From contig NZ_JNFG01000013.1 in the NCBI RefSeq assembly GCF_000729995.1, positions 116,345 through 180,344 of the forward strand: a DNA stretch of 64,000 nt. Direction: 5' to 3'. This document shows positions 55,613 through 64,000 of this stretch, piece after piece (the stretch's first letter is position 1; the number at the start of each line of letters is the position of its first letter). The notes under the pieces were generated by a model, which saw only the letters and a list, made by a program, of their open reading frames with translations, was not told where the DNA came from and did no database searches. The stretch comes from Caballeronia sordidicola. GTDB lineage: Bacteria; Pseudomonadota; Gammaproteobacteria; Burkholderiales; Burkholderiaceae. A program made the translations under genes and the position numbers.

Positions 55613-56908
55613 TCAACGCTCGTCGCGATGAACGTCGTGCGTGATGAAACCGGCATCGTTGTTCGGCATATCAAGCCAGTCGCGATGCGAGAGTGTGCCG
55701 CGGATATCGGACAGACCGCTTTCCCAGTGCCCACGCATGGTCGACAGTCCAAACTGAAAATCCTTGTAGTTCCCCTCGTACTCCTTATGCCGGTAGATGA
55801 GGTGGATGACGTTAAAACGCTTCGAGCACGCAAGTTCCTCCGCCGTCTTGCACCACGGGTCGCTGTTGCGGATGTCAACCGGCACCTTGTCCAGAACCTC
55901 CCTCAAGACGTTCCGAAACCGCTGTGAACGCTGCAGGGTGTCGGTAACGAGTCGCGTCCGGCTGGAGTACTGGATGTCCTTCACGCGTCCCATTACGTCG
56001 ACAATGCTGTCCGGTACCGGTCCTCGCGCGCTCCACAGATCGACCTGGAACGCGAGCGTGTCACGACGCGGCGTAGTTTGCACGATCTCATACAGCGGCG
56101 TATTGGACATCAGGCCACCGTCCCAGAAATACTCGCCATCAATTTCGACGGCCGCGAAACCCGGTGGCAACGCCCCCGACGCCATGAAATGCTCCGGCCG
56201 CAACTTCATATGCGTGTTGTCGAAATAAGCGAAATTTCCGGTAGCTACGTTCACGGCCCCCACCGACACCCGTGTCTCACGCGAATTGATCCGGTCGAAA
56301 TCGCAGAACCGTTCGAGCGTGCCCTTCAGCGGGCATGTGTCATAGAAACTCGCCGTGCCCGGCTCACCCGCAGCCAGCGGTGACGGGGGCGGGAAACGCG
56401 GTATGAAGAATCCCTTCTGCCCTTCGACCAGCGCGCTCGCAGCTTGCATGGCGGTGAACGCCTTGCGGATCTCGTCAGTGGAATTGAAGAATGCGTGCTC
56501 GACAAAAGCGGGCAACGGCGGCATGAACGCGGGCTGGCAGATCGTTTCCCAAAACTCGAGCAGGCGCGGGACGCGATCCTCAGGCGCGTTCCCGGCAATG
56601 ATCGCCGTGTTCAACGCGCCAATGGAGATCCCTGCGATCCAGTTCGGGTGAATGCCGGCATCGTTCAACCCCTGATACACGCCCCCTTGGTAGGCACCGA
56701 GCGCCCCACCACCTTGCAGCATCAACGCGATGGTTTCATAGGGCGGCAACTTGATGCGCCCGTCCGCTTCAGGACCGCCTGAGGCAAACACCTCGGGCGG
56801 TTCGCCACAGTCAAGGGACGTCACCTTGCGAGGCTCCTTCGTTGCCTTCGTCCGTTTCATTCCTTTCGTCTCATTGTGTCCGCGTGCACTGTTCGTTCGC
56901 TCTACCAT
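55613..56908 (-). CDS. Patatin-like phospholipase with DUF3734 tail
   Basis: A 431-aa serine hydrolase. The oxyanion loop GGGALGAYQ (66-74), nucleophile GISIG (S95) and catalytic Asp in WDGG (about D263) complete the patatin dyad; the C-terminal region is the DUF3734 type. It is 20 bp downstream of 3-hydroxybutyrate dehydrogenase on the same strand, a pairing that suggests a role in polyhydroxybutyrate or fatty-ester turnover. The N terminus is charged and disordered. Confidence 0.88.
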   Translation of the reverse strand: MVERTNSARGHNETKGMKRTKATKEPRKVTSLDCGEPPEVFASGGPEADGRIKLPPYETIALMLQGGGALGAYQGGVYQGLNDAGIHPNWIAGISIGALNTAIIAGNAPEDRVPRLLEFWETICQPAFMPPLPAFVEHAFFNSTDEIRKAFTAMQAASALVEGQKGFFIPRFPPPSPLAAGEPGTASFYDTCPLKGTLERFCDFDRINSRETRVSVGAVNVATGNFAYFDNTHMKLRPEHFMASGALPPGFAAVEIDGEYFWDGGLMSNTPLYEIVQTTPRRDTLAFQVDLWSARGPVPDSIVDVMGRVKDIQYSSRTRLVTDTLQRSQRFRNVLREVLDKVPVDIRNSDPWCKTAEELACSKRFNVIHLIYRHKEYEGNYKDFQFGLSTMRGHWESGLSDIRGTLSHRDWLDMPNNDAGFITHDVHRDER

Positions 56909-56928
56909 CGAAACTCCTGTTTCAAGCC

Positions 56929-57726
56929 TTACTGCATGTACCAGCCGTGGCTCACCACGACCGATTGTCCCGTGAGCGCAGCCGTGGGAAACGCTGCGAG
57001 GAACAGAACTGTTTGGGCCACGTCTTCCACCGTTGTGAAGACCCCGTCGACCGTACCGCCCAGCATCACGTTCTTGACCACGTCCTCTTCGCTGATACCC
57101 AGTTCTTTCGCCTGCTCAGGGATCTGCTTGTCGACCAGCGGCGTGCGCACGAAACCCGGGCACACCACATGCGAGCGCACGTGATGCTTCGCGCCCTCTT
57201 TCGCGAGCACACGAGCCAGTCCGAGCAACGCGTGCTTGGCGGTGACATACGCAGACTTGAGCGCCGACGCCTCGTGCGAATGCACCGATCCCATATAGAT
57301 CACGACGCCGCCACGATCGTCCTTGTACATGTGCTGGAGCGCCGCTTTCGTGGTCAGAAACGCCCCGTCGACGTGAATGGCCTGCATCTTCTTCCAGTCG
57401 GAATACGCGTAGTTTTCGATCGGATTGACAATCTGCACGCCGGCATTCGACACCAGGATGTCGACCGAGCCGAATTCCGCCGCCACCCGATCGATACCCG
57501 TATTCACCGCCTGTTCGTCGGTAACGTCCATCACCACGCCTAACGCACGGCCGCCCTGCGACCTGATCTGCTCGGCCACAGCGTCGGCGGCCTCCTGGTT
57601 CAGATCCGCTATGGCGACCGCCGCGCCCGCCTCCGCAAAAGTCAGCGCGATTTGCTTACCGATCCCGCTCGCCGCGCCCGTGACCACCGCCACCTTGCCC
57701 GCCAGACTCGTATTCAGTGATGTCAT
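56929..57726 (-). CDS. bdhA: 3-hydroxybutyrate dehydrogenase
   Basis: A 265-aa short-chain dehydrogenase oxidising 3-hydroxybutyrate to acetoacetate with [11 protein letters not shown] (16-23), NAG (about 94-96), S147, Y160 and K164 form the catalytic set; the C-terminal VVSHGWYMQ is typical of bacterial BDH. It is the first gene before the patatin gene. PHB breakdown products would feed it. Confidence 0.92.
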   Translation of the reverse strand: MTSLNTSLAGKVAVVTGAASGIGKQIALTFAEAGAAVAIADLNQEAADAVAEQIRSQGGRALGVVMDVTDEQAVNTGIDRVAAEFGSVDILVSNAGVQIVNPIENYAYSDWKKMQAIHVDGAFLTTKAALQHMYKDDRGGVVIYMGSVHSHEASALKSAYVTAKHALLGLARVLAKEGAKHHVRSHVVCPGFVRTPLVDKQIPEQAKELGISEEDVVKNVMLGGTVDGVFTTVEDVAQTVLFLAAFPTAALTGQSVVVSHGWYMQ

Positions 57727-57969
57727 TTGCCGCCCCTCCTCCGTTCAGGTTCGAACTATGAAACCACGCAACGCCGCGCCGATCAACCTCGATAAATGTC
57801 ATAGGCCGTTCGGTCAGCTATTCGAAGCCATCTCACCGGGTTATCGTTGGTCACACATGCAATGAACGTAAAGGTTGGCAAGCCGGGCACCGCCACGTAA
57901 ATTCTGAAATCGGATTAAGCTCTGAAACCCGCCTGAAGCAACTCAAACCGAAAACTGGAGATCACTCAC

Positions 57970-58941
57970 ATGAACTATCGTCGGCTAGGACGTTCCGGCC
58001 TGCAGGTCAGCGAATTGTCGATCGGCTCGTGGGTAACTTACGGCACGCAGGTCGACCATCGCGCGGCGCGCGAGTCGCTCGCTGCAGCCCGCGATCACGG
58101 TGTAAATTTCTTCGATAACGCCGAGGTCTATTCCAAAGGCAAGTCCGAAGAAATCATGGGGCGCGCGCTCAAAGAACTCGCGTGGCCGCGGGTGAGCTAC
58201 GTTGTATCGACCAAGTTTTTCTTCGGTATCAACGAAGGGCCGAACCAGCAGCAAACGCTGAGCCGCAAGTACCTGCATAACGCCATTGACGGGTCGCTTG
58301 CTCGCCTGCAACTCGACTACGTCGATCTCGTGTTTTGCCATCGACCCGATCCGCATACGCCAATCGAAGAAACGGTTTGGGCAATGAGCGACATCATCGC
58401 GCGGGGCAAAGCGCTGTACTGGGGCACGTCGGAATGGAGCGCGGACGAGATTCGCACGGCGTACGATATTGCCGAGCGGCATCATCTGCATAAGCCGGTG
58501 ATGGAGCAGCCTGAGTACAACCTTCTGCATCGCAAGCGAGTCGAGAACGAATACAAGCGCCTTTATGAGGACATTGGACTGGGTCTGACAACCTGGAGCC
58601 CGCTGGCTTCCGGGCTGCTCAGCGGCAAGTATCGTGATGGCGTTCCATCGGGCAGCCGTGCCCAGCTTCAAGGTTACGAGTGGTTGGCCAACAAGCTGAC
58701 AGACAAGGGCGCAAATAACATTGTTGGGCGGCTTGCGGAGGTATCCGACCAGCTTGGCTGCTCGCTTGCACAGCTTTCCCTCGCCTGGATTTTGCTGAAT
58801 CCGAATGTCAGCACAGTCATTACGGGCGCATCGCGGGTCGAGCAGATTCACGAGAATATGAAGGCCATCGATGTCGTGCAAAAGATCACGCCCGAGATCA
58901 AGCAGCGCATCGAGGAAATCGTGGGCGACGCGTACGTTTGA
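57970..58941 (+). CDS. Aldo-keto reductase (Kv-beta/AKR14-like)
   Basis: A 323-aa (beta/alpha)8-barrel NADPH reductase. The catalytic tetrad is complete: D49 (FFDNAE), Y54 (VYSKGKSE), K82 (VSTKFFF) and H124 (VFCHRPD). Its closest relatives are voltage-gated K+ channel beta-subunit-like AKRs (YghZ). Physiological substrate unknown; likely toxic aldehydes such as methylglyoxal. Confidence 0.9.
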   Translation: MNYRRLGRSGLQVSELSIGSWVTYGTQVDHRAARESLAAARDHGVNFFDNAEVYSKGKSEEIMGRALKELAWPRVSYVVSTKFFFGINEGPNQQQTLSRKYLHNAIDGSLARLQLDYVDLVFCHRPDPHTPIEETVWAMSDIIARGKALYWGTSEWSADEIRTAYDIAERHHLHKPVMEQPEYNLLHRKRVENEYKRLYEDIGLGLTTWSPLASGLLSGKYRDGVPSGSRAQLQGYEWLANKLTDKGANNIVGRLAEVSDQLGCSLAQLSLAWILLNPNVSTVITGASRVEQIHENMKAIDVVQKITPEIKQRIEEIVGDAYV

Positions 58942-58978
58942 GTTTGACGGGCTCGTCTGACGGGTTGATCCTGGACAA

Positions 58979-59009
58979 GCAGGGTCGTCGGCTACAATAA
59001 CGACCCTGC
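58979..59009 (+). promoter_or_regulatory. Inverted repeat around a -10-like element before rlmJ
   Basis: GCAGGGTCGT and ACGACCCTGC form a perfect 10-bp inverted repeat with an 11-nt spacer containing TACAAT. It may be an operator for rlmJ or the end of the aldo-keto reductase transcript; no T-run follows. Confidence 0.4.
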
Positions 59010-59110
59010 TGCGTGCGCCTTATCGTGCCGTACAGCGCCTTCGACTCGGCGCTCAGCTTCGTCCGTCCGGCTCAGGCCGCGCTCATTCTCGTCTCGCTCA
59101 CTCATTTGCC

Positions 59111-59956
59111 ATGCTCAGTTACCGACACGCCTTTCACGCAGGCAACCACGCAGACGTGCTGAAACACGCGGTCGTCGTGCAGTTGCTGCAACACCTTGCC
59201 CAGAAGGACAAGGCGTTCTGGTATATCGACACCCACGCCGGAGCCGGCGTGTATTCGCTGACCGACGGATTTGCGACCAAGACGGGCGAGTTCGAGACAG
59301 GCATTGCCAAGATCTGGACCAAGCGGGATTTGCCGGGCTTGCTCAAGGATTACGTCAAAGAGGTCAAGGCGCTGAATGCGGACGGCACGCTGCAGTTTTA
59401 TCCCGGCTCTCCCTATCTCGCTTGGCGGGTAATGCGCGAACAGGATCGTATGCGGTTGTTCGAGCTGCATTCCACAGAAATCGACGTGCTGCGCCACAAT
59501 TTTCGCGACGCCGGCCGACGTGCAGTGCTCTTCGAAGGCGATGGTTTCGACGGCATAATCAAGCTGTTACCCCCTCCTCCGCGTCGCGCACTTGTTCTGA
59601 TCGATCCGTCGTATGAAGACAAGCGCGACTACGCACGCACGCTCAACTGCCTCGAAGAAAGCCTGAAGCGCTTTGCGACCGGCACGTATGCAATCTGGTA
59701 TCCGCAAGTGACCCGGCTGGAGTCCCAGCGTTTCGCCGATCAACTGAAGCGTGTGCAGCCGAAGAATTGGCTGCATGCGTCATTGACCGTGAGCAAACCT
59801 CCCGTCGACGGCTTTGGGCTTTTCGGGAGTGGCATGTTTATCGTGAATCCGCCGTATACGCTCGCAGCTGAGTTGAAAGAAACGCTGCCCTATCTCGTCG
59901 ACGCACTCGGTCAGGACAGCAAGGCAGCGTTCAAACTCGAACATCGTGGCAACTGA
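59111..59956 (+). CDS. rlmJ: 23S rRNA (adenine-2030 N6)-methyltransferase
   Basis: A 281-aa SAM-dependent methyltransferase. MLSYRHAFHAGNHADVLKH at the start and the motif IV segment LIDPSYE (usually DPPYE) are the RlmJ signature. It methylates A2030 of 23S rRNA. Single gene. Confidence 0.93.
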   Translation: MLSYRHAFHAGNHADVLKHAVVVQLLQHLAQKDKAFWYIDTHAGAGVYSLTDGFATKTGEFETGIAKIWTKRDLPGLLKDYVKEVKALNADGTLQFYPGSPYLAWRVMREQDRMRLFELHSTEIDVLRHNFRDAGRRAVLFEGDGFDGIIKLLPPPPRRALVLIDPSYEDKRDYARTLNCLEESLKRFATGTYAIWYPQVTRLESQRFADQLKRVQPKNWLHASLTVSKPPVDGFGLFGSGMFIVNPPYTLAAELKETLPYLVDALGQDSKAAFKLEHRGN

Positions 59957-59977
59957 AAGTGCCGGTACCGTTCGCCG

Positions 59978-60583
59978 TTAATCAAGTGACGTGGTAACCG
60001 AACCGCTTACGGTGTGTGGGTTCGACGATCGGGTTGGCACGGTCGCCACAGGGTTCGGTGTTGCGACCGTTTTCGGCGTTGCGACGGATATCGGTGTGAT
60101 TATCGGGGGCTGCTGCCCGGGAGACTTCGGCGCCTGCGGCACGGCAGGCTGCGTCAGACCTGGGGCCTGGGTTTGAGCACCGGTTGGCACGCCGTAAGAC
60201 GCGCCGGAATGCAACGACGCGGAATGCGGCCGATGCCGGTAATTGGACGGTGCCTGTGAAGCCGTAGAGGAGCCGTATCCCTGCGCGCCATGATGGCCGC
60301 CGCCCTGCTGAAGATCGATATAAGGCGAAACGACGATCGTCTGCTGATCTTGCTGCGGCAATTCGAGCAACGTGGCCATGGGGCTCGCGGGCACCATGCC
60401 CGAGCCATTCAACGGACCCGTCTGCAGAACGGTGCCCCCTGCGCCGCTGTGAATCCCGGTCTGCGTACTCAAGATGAGCGGCTGACCACCCGCCTGGGCG
60501 AATGCGTCCAGGGTGGTCAAACCCGAGACCAAGCATAGCGCCGCAATCGCCACACTTTTGACAGGTCGAAGTTTTGGACTCAC
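59978..60583 (-). CDS. Secreted low-complexity protein, 201 aa
   Basis: Start GTG at 60583 with a GGGGGCG site. The N terminus is a signal peptide (SVAIAALCLVSGLTTLDAFAQA), followed by a Gly/Gln/Ser/Pro/Thr-rich, mostly disordered region (GGGHHGAQGYG, PQAPKSPGQQP) and a repetitive PVATP-type tail (SVATPKTVATPNPVATVP). No domain recognised. Convergent with rlmJ. Confidence 0.68.
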   Translation of the reverse strand: MSPKLRPVKSVAIAALCLVSGLTTLDAFAQAGGQPLILSTQTGIHSGAGGTVLQTGPLNGSGMVPASPMATLLELPQQDQQTIVVSPYIDLQQGGGHHGAQGYGSSTASQAPSNYRHRPHSASLHSGASYGVPTGAQTQAPGLTQPAVPQAPKSPGQQPPIITPISVATPKTVATPNPVATVPTRSSNPHTVSGSVTTSLD

Positions 60584-60721
60584 AGCGCCCCCTTGGCGAA
60601 TGAATGATCGCCGACACGCATATCGGTCCGATTCATTTCACATCATATAAAAGCGCTTTACCTTACCGCGATGGCAAGCTTTAAGCTAGCTCTCCCGAAA
60701 GTCGACATTCAAGGAGATTCG

Positions 60722-61135
60722 ATGACATTCCCGAAAGCCTTCCTCGCTGGCGCAGCCGCGTTTGCAATCTCAATCGTTGTCTCGATGCCCGCTGCGTTTG
60801 CACAGACGCCGGCATCCTCTGCATCGATGGCCGGCATGGATATGTCAGCCGCAAGCGGCAACCAGGGCGATTCTGCATCGACGAAGGAATTCCAGGCAGC
60901 CGATCATTCGATGATGTCCGGCATGTCCGGTGTCGAGTACACCGGTAACGCCGATCACGATTTTGTCGCGCACATGATCCCGCACCACGAGGGCGCCGTT
61001 GCGATGGCAAAGGTCGAGCTGAAGTACGGCGAAGACGCCAAGTTGCGGGCCTTGGCCAAAGAGATCATCGCTTCGCAGGACAAGGAGATCGCATTCATGA
61101 AGCAATGGATCGCAACGCATCCCCAGAAAAAGTGA
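60722..61135 (+). CDS. DUF305 family secreted protein
   Basis: A 137-aa protein with a signal peptide (AFLAGAAAFAISIVVSMPAAFAQ), a Met-rich linker (SMAGMDMSAAS) and a four-helix DUF305 domain with HMIPHHEGAVAMAKVEL. Related DUF305 proteins (CopM type) bind copper, and cueR/copZ lie about 500 bp away. A strong AAGGAGATTCG site precedes the ATG. Confidence 0.85.
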   Translation: MTFPKAFLAGAAAFAISIVVSMPAAFAQTPASSASMAGMDMSAASGNQGDSASTKEFQAADHSMMSGMSGVEYTGNADHDFVAHMIPHHEGAVAMAKVELKYGEDAKLRALAKEIIASQDKEIAFMKQWIATHPQKK

Positions 61136-61173
61136 GCACCTTGGCCTGATTGGCGAGAGTAGCCCAAAAACGA

Positions 61174-61206
61174 CAAAGCCCCGCATGCGGGGCTTGTTCG
61201 ATTTTT
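61174..61206 (+). terminator. Terminator after the DUF305 gene
   Basis: Perfect AAGCCCCGCATGCGGGGCTT palindrome followed by GTTCGATTTTT; could serve DUF3563 from the other side too. Confidence 0.75.
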
Positions 61207-61229
61207 CGGCCGGGTGTTCTCGGCGGAAA

Positions 61230-61376
61230 TTACAGCGAGTAGCCTTCGGTTTCCAACGAGCGAATACGCTTTTCGAGTTGGACGATATCCGACGATTGGG
61301 CCAGATATTCTTCACGACGATTACGTTCGGCGGTTTCAAACCAGATGCTGACTTTTTCGAGCAGGAATGCAAACAT
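61230..61376 (-). CDS. DUF3563 small protein, 48 aa
   Basis: The frame M-F-A-F-L-L-E-K-V-S-I-W-F-E-T-A-E continues to LEKRIRSLETEGYSL. It matches the small DUF3563 proteins of Burkholderiaceae. TTGGAGAAAA lies 6 bases before the ATG. Probably a soluble amphipathic helical protein of unknown function. Confidence 0.85.
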   Translation of the reverse strand: MFAFLLEKVSIWFETAERNRREEYLAQSSDIVQLEKRIRSLETEGYSL

Positions 61377-61497
61377 GATTTTTTCTCCAAGGATTTCAAA
61401 TGAATCCCCGGCGGTTCGGGTCAGGGATATCCCTCAAAAGGGTTAACCCGAATTATAGAGGAACCGCGCTGGAGGTGTTAGTGAAATGCCTGCATTG

Positions 61498-61643
61498 GGT
61501 GCATTCTTTTTTGGAATGGTGCATGCACCGCCTCGGAACAAGTAGTTGATTTCGCTGGTTTTCTCGGAAAATTTCAAATCAGAGCATCAAATTGGCACAT
61601 CTGTGGTGCATGGCTCGGCTGAACGAGCATATCCCAATGCACC
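61498..61643. repeat. Cluster of GGTGCAT half-sites
   Basis: GGTGCAT occurs at 61498-61504, as the palindrome GGTGCATGCACC at 61518-61529, at 61605-61611 and inverted at 61637-61643, five half-sites in 146 bp between the DUF3563 and cueR genes. Suggestive of a regulator-binding region. Confidence 0.55.
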
Positions 61644-61650
61644 AACAGGG

Positions 61651-62037
61651 TCATTCGGCCAACCCTTCCAGAATGGGGCAATCGGGTCGTCCGTCACCGT
61701 GACAATTGACCGCCAAATGAGCGAGCGTGTCCCGCATATCCGTGAGTTCCGCGATCCGCCTGTCCAACTCCGCGACATGTTCGAGCGCGATTGCCTTGAC
61801 CTCTGCACTGGCGCGCTGCCGGTCCTGCCACAAGGCCAGGAGTTTGCGAATATCGTCGACCAGAAAGCCGAGCCGACGCGCTTGCCGAACAAAGCGGAGC
61901 GCATGAACCTCCTGGGTCCCGTACATCCTGTACCCCGATGTGGTGCGGTCGGCCGGTGGTAAAAGGCCAACGCTTTCGTAATACCGAATCATCTTGGCCG
62001 TCACGCCGGACGCCCGCGCCGCTTCACCGATGTTCAT
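61651..62037 (-). CDS. cueR: Copper-responsive MerR-family regulator CueR
   Basis: A 128-aa MerR regulator: winged helix ([21 protein letters not shown]), dimerisation helix and the metal loop [14 protein letters not shown] with the two cysteines that bind Cu+ in CueR. It should activate copZ through the operator in the divergent gap and possibly itself. Copper, silver and gold are the likely inducers. Confidence 0.92.
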   Translation of the reverse strand: MNIGEAARASGVTAKMIRYYESVGLLPPADRTTSGYRMYGTQEVHALRFVRQARRLGFLVDDIRKLLALWQDRQRASAEVKAIALEHVAELDRRIAELTDMRDTLAHLAVNCHGDGRPDCPILEGLAE

Positions 62038-62071
62038 CGCAGATACTCCCGAATTTTTCCATGGACTCTAC

Positions 62072-62092
62072 ACCTTCCAACGATAGGAAGGT
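62072..62092. promoter_or_regulatory. CueR operator in the cueR/copZ gap
   Basis: ACCTTCC-N7-GGAAGGT, a perfect 7-bp inverted repeat matching the CueR binding site, 43 bp before copZ and 35 bp before cueR. Confidence 0.88.
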
Positions 62093-62134
62093 ATAGCATG
62101 GTTCGCTCTTACAAAAACCAGGCAAGGAATTGAT

Positions 62135-62341
62135 ATGGCTGAATTCAAGGTAGACGGCATGAGCTGCCAGCATTGCGTCGCCGCGGTCACGCGTTCGATC
62201 CATGAAATAGACGCCGCGGCACAAGTTCAAGTGGATCTCGAGCACGGGCGTGTTGTAGTGGTATCGACCGAAGGCATCGATGCGCTCAAGGAAGCAATCG
62301 ATGAGGCGGGCTACACGGTCATATCGGCGAACGCCGCATGA
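62135..62341 (+). CDS. copZ: Copper chaperone CopZ
   Basis: A 68-aa HMA-domain protein with the metal motif GMSCQHC (C11, C14). It binds Cu+ in the cytosol and usually hands it to a CopA ATPase, none of which is present here. It overlaps the next gene by ATGA. Confidence 0.92.
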   Translation: MAEFKVDGMSCQHCVAAVTRSIHEIDAAAQVQVDLEHGRVVVVSTEGIDALKEAIDEAGYTVISANAA

Positions 62342-63264
62342 CACGGGGGGCGCAATTCAAGGTTGCATTGATCGGCGCATCCGGGTTGCTTGGACGCGCC
62401 GTCGCGAATGAACTGGCCGTGATAACCCGGTGGCAGGTGGTACGTACAGCATTCCGTCATGGCGACGCGAGCACCATCACGCTCGATATCCGCGATGAAG
62501 GTGCCGTCCGCCAGTTCATCGCTGACCAGGCGCCTGACGCTGTCGTTGTGGCCGCGGCCGAACGGCGTCCAGACGTTTGTGAGAATGACCCAGTGCTCGC
62601 ACGAGCGTTGAACGTCAACGCATTAGGCTTTATCGCGAGTGCCGCACAGGAAATCGGTTCGTGGATTCTCTCCATCTCGACCGACTATGTCTTCGATGGC
62701 ACACGACCGCCCTATCAGCCGGGCGATGTGCCAAATCCCCTTAATGCCTATGGTCGTAGCAAGCTTGACGGAGAGCGGGCGCTGCTGGGATCCGGTGCGC
62801 GGTCCTGCGTGCTGCGTTTACCGCTCCTGTATGGTCCGGTGATCGACTGGGGTGAGTCGGCGGTAACAAGCTTGATGCCGGCAATCGTGGAATCTGCTTG
62901 CGGAGTCACACCCGCGGTGATGGACGCTTGGGCAACGCGCTACCCCACCTTCACACCCGACGTGGCGGTTGTGATCCGGCAACTGCTGGAGCGGCATGAA
63001 ATCGGTGACTCAGTTACCGGCGTGATGCACTGGTCCGGCGATGAGCCGATGACAAAGTTCGACATTGCGCAGAGGATCGCGCAAGTGCTGAATATTGATG
63101 CCCGCATCACGGCACAACGAACGCCGAATGATGCTACGCCGCGCCCACGAAACTGCCATCTCGCATCGGATGCCTTGGAGGTTTTGAAGATCGGACAACG
63201 AACACCTTTCGACACCGCGATCCGCACGGTACTGCAAGACTGGCCGCGTCCAACAAACCTGTGA
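62338..63264 (+). CDS. RmlD-like extended SDR (dTDP-4-dehydrorhamnose reductase family)
   Basis: A 308-aa NAD(P)-binding protein: GASGLLG (13-19), STDYVFDG (114-121) and YGRSK (Y138, K142). Fold and motifs match RmlD/MAT2B reductases, but no rhamnose genes adjoin. Its ATG overlaps the copZ stop, so it is translated with the copper chaperone under the CueR operator. Confidence 0.85.
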   Translation: MTRGAQFKVALIGASGLLGRAVANELAVITRWQVVRTAFRHGDASTITLDIRDEGAVRQFIADQAPDAVVVAAAERRPDVCENDPVLARALNVNALGFIASAAQEIGSWILSISTDYVFDGTRPPYQPGDVPNPLNAYGRSKLDGERALLGSGARSCVLRLPLLYGPVIDWGESAVTSLMPAIVESACGVTPAVMDAWATRYPTFTPDVAVVIRQLLERHEIGDSVTGVMHWSGDEPMTKFDIAQRIAQVLNIDARITAQRTPNDATPRPRNCHLASDALEVLKIGQRTPFDTAIRTVLQDWPRPTNL

Positions 63265-63272
63265 GGCCGTGA

Positions 63273-63307
63273 AATTCGGGCGTAGCCAACCAGGCTACGC
63301 CCGAATT
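63273..63307. terminator. Strong hairpin after the SDR gene
   Basis: A 15-bp perfect stem (AATTCGGGCGTAGCC / complement) with a 5-nt loop. No T-run follows, so it may act with Rho or as a boundary before the rRNA operon. Confidence 0.6.
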
Positions 63308-63446
63308 CAACGCATTGGTCACATTGGCATTTCGGTGCTGGGCAAAGATTCGAAGACAACGACAGTTACTTCGACGGTCATACCGGACACCCGAATGGAG
63401 CGCGAAGAGCGTCACGAGTCGGCTATTTGAAGCGTGAGCCCGAAAC

Positions 63447-63482
63447 GCAAAAACCCCACCTTTTTGGGGTGGGGTTTTTGCG
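63447..63482. terminator. Terminator of the rRNA operon
   Basis: GCAAAAACCCCACC / GGTGGGGTTTTTGC stem, symmetrical and with T-runs both ways; directly after the 5S gene. Confidence 0.9.
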
Positions 63483-63511
63483 AAGCTGCGGTGAGTTGCA
63501 GCGAATGAGGA

Positions 63512-63625
63512 GCCTGACGATTACCTACTTTCACACGGGTATCCGCACTATCATTGGCGTGGAGTCGTTTCACGGTCCTGTTCGGGATGGGAAGGGGTGG
63601 TACCAACTCGCTATGGTCATCAGGC
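63512..63625 (-). rRNA. rrf: 5S ribosomal RNA
   Basis: The minus strand reads GCCTGATGACCATAGCGAG through CCCATCCCGAACAGGACCG to AATCGTCAGGC, about 114 nt, a typical beta-proteobacterial 5S with pairing ends GCCTGA/TCAGGC. Confidence 0.95.
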
Positions 63626-63801
63626 ATGAGGGGGTGTTGCGCTGATTTCTGGTCAACGCAACCAATCTGGGGAAGAAGTAGTCGAGAGTGTCTCTCGTTA
63701 TTACTGGTGTTGCTTTGGGTTGTGTTTAGTACTGGCACAACACTGATCTCAACCTTGGCGGTTCCGGGTTGCTCTTGCGCACCCGAGACACACTGGTTAT
63801 A
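63626..63801 (-). other. 23S-5S rRNA spacer
   Basis: About 175 bp of spacer between 23S and 5S; no tRNA gene visible in it. Confidence 0.7.
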
Positions 63802-64000
63802 GGATCAAGCCTTACGGGCAATTAGTATCAGTTAGCTTAATGCATTACTGCACTTCCACACCTGACCTATCAACGTCCTGGTCTAGAACGACCCTTCAAG
63901 GGGCTCGAAGCCCCAGGGATATCTCATCTCAAGGCGAGTTTCCCGCTTAGATGCTTTCAGCGGTTATCTCTTCCGAACATAGCTACCCGGCGATGCCACT
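63802..64000 (-). rRNA. rrl: 23S ribosomal RNA, 3' end only
   Basis: The minus strand of this segment is the conserved 3' end of 23S rRNA (AGCATCTAAGCGGGAAACTC, ending near ACTAATTGCCCGTAAGGCTTGATCC in pieces). The gene continues past the right edge. The exact 3' boundary is estimated. Confidence 0.93.

Overview
The window is a high-GC, gene-dense stretch of a Burkholderiaceae chromosome, most like Caballeronia or Paraburkholderia. The evidence is protein-level resemblance throughout (split AruF/AruG arginine succinyltransferase, DUF3563 small protein, RNase-H-like protein with the MFEFEELFL start, FtrABCD iron uptake) and tightly packed operons with ATGA overlaps. I see no prophage, CRISPR array, insertion sequence or integrase. 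The window starts inside an arginine-catabolism operon and ends inside an rRNA operon (5S plus the 3' end of 23S, minus strand).

Layout. 0-6 kb (minus): arginine succinyltransferase pathway astC-aruF-astA-astD-astB, followed upstream by an orphan HisP-type amino-acid ABC ATPase. 6-8 kb: a small unknown protein and a membrane-anchored EAL phosphodiesterase. 8-13.6 kb: acetyltransferase, YigZ-type protein, [2Fe-2S] ferredoxin, rpsU, initiator tRNA, a decayed POT peptide transporter, an SDR and an RNase-HI-like protein. 13.7-25 kb (minus): one long cluster napEDABC-ccmABCDEFGHI, joining periplasmic nitrate reductase to the cytochrome c maturation system that hemylates NapB and NapC. 25.4-28.6 kb: glutathione S-transferase and malate synthase G. 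28.6-30.2 kb: two toxin-antitoxin pairs (AbrB/PIN and HigBA-like) lying before tRNA-Ser(GGA). 30.5-35 kb (minus): acs, a DUF4212 small subunit and a VC_2705-type sodium:solute symporter, mirroring acs-yjcH-actP of enteric bacteria. 35.4-38.7 kb: EamA exporter, UPF0114 protein and class I fumarase.

39-51.4 kb is rich in iron genes: bfr, bfd, tonB-exbB-exbD, hemP, an HbpS/GlcG-like protein and ftrABCD. Fur-like sites lie before bfd and hemP and more weakly before bfr and ftrA. Between them sit murI, a LysR-pirin divergent pair, an OsmC protein and an AtaL-like protein. 51.7-60 kb: uvrB, aromatic aminotransferase, patatin plus 3-hydroxybutyrate dehydrogenase, an aldo-keto reductase and rlmJ. 60-63.3 kb: a secreted low-complexity protein, a DUF305 protein, DUF3563, and a cueR / copZ-SDR divergent unit around a textbook CueR operator.

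Four short genes are added here that are easily missed: napE (24850-25008), a 21-residue membrane peptide with a strong ribosome binding site before tonB (41158-41223), a 39-residue secreted peptide (43501-43620) and DUF3563 (61230-61376). The most unusual non-coding element is an array of seven 11-bp units (40953-41029) between bfd and the tonB operon. Family assignments rest on reading the protein sequences; no database search was run.
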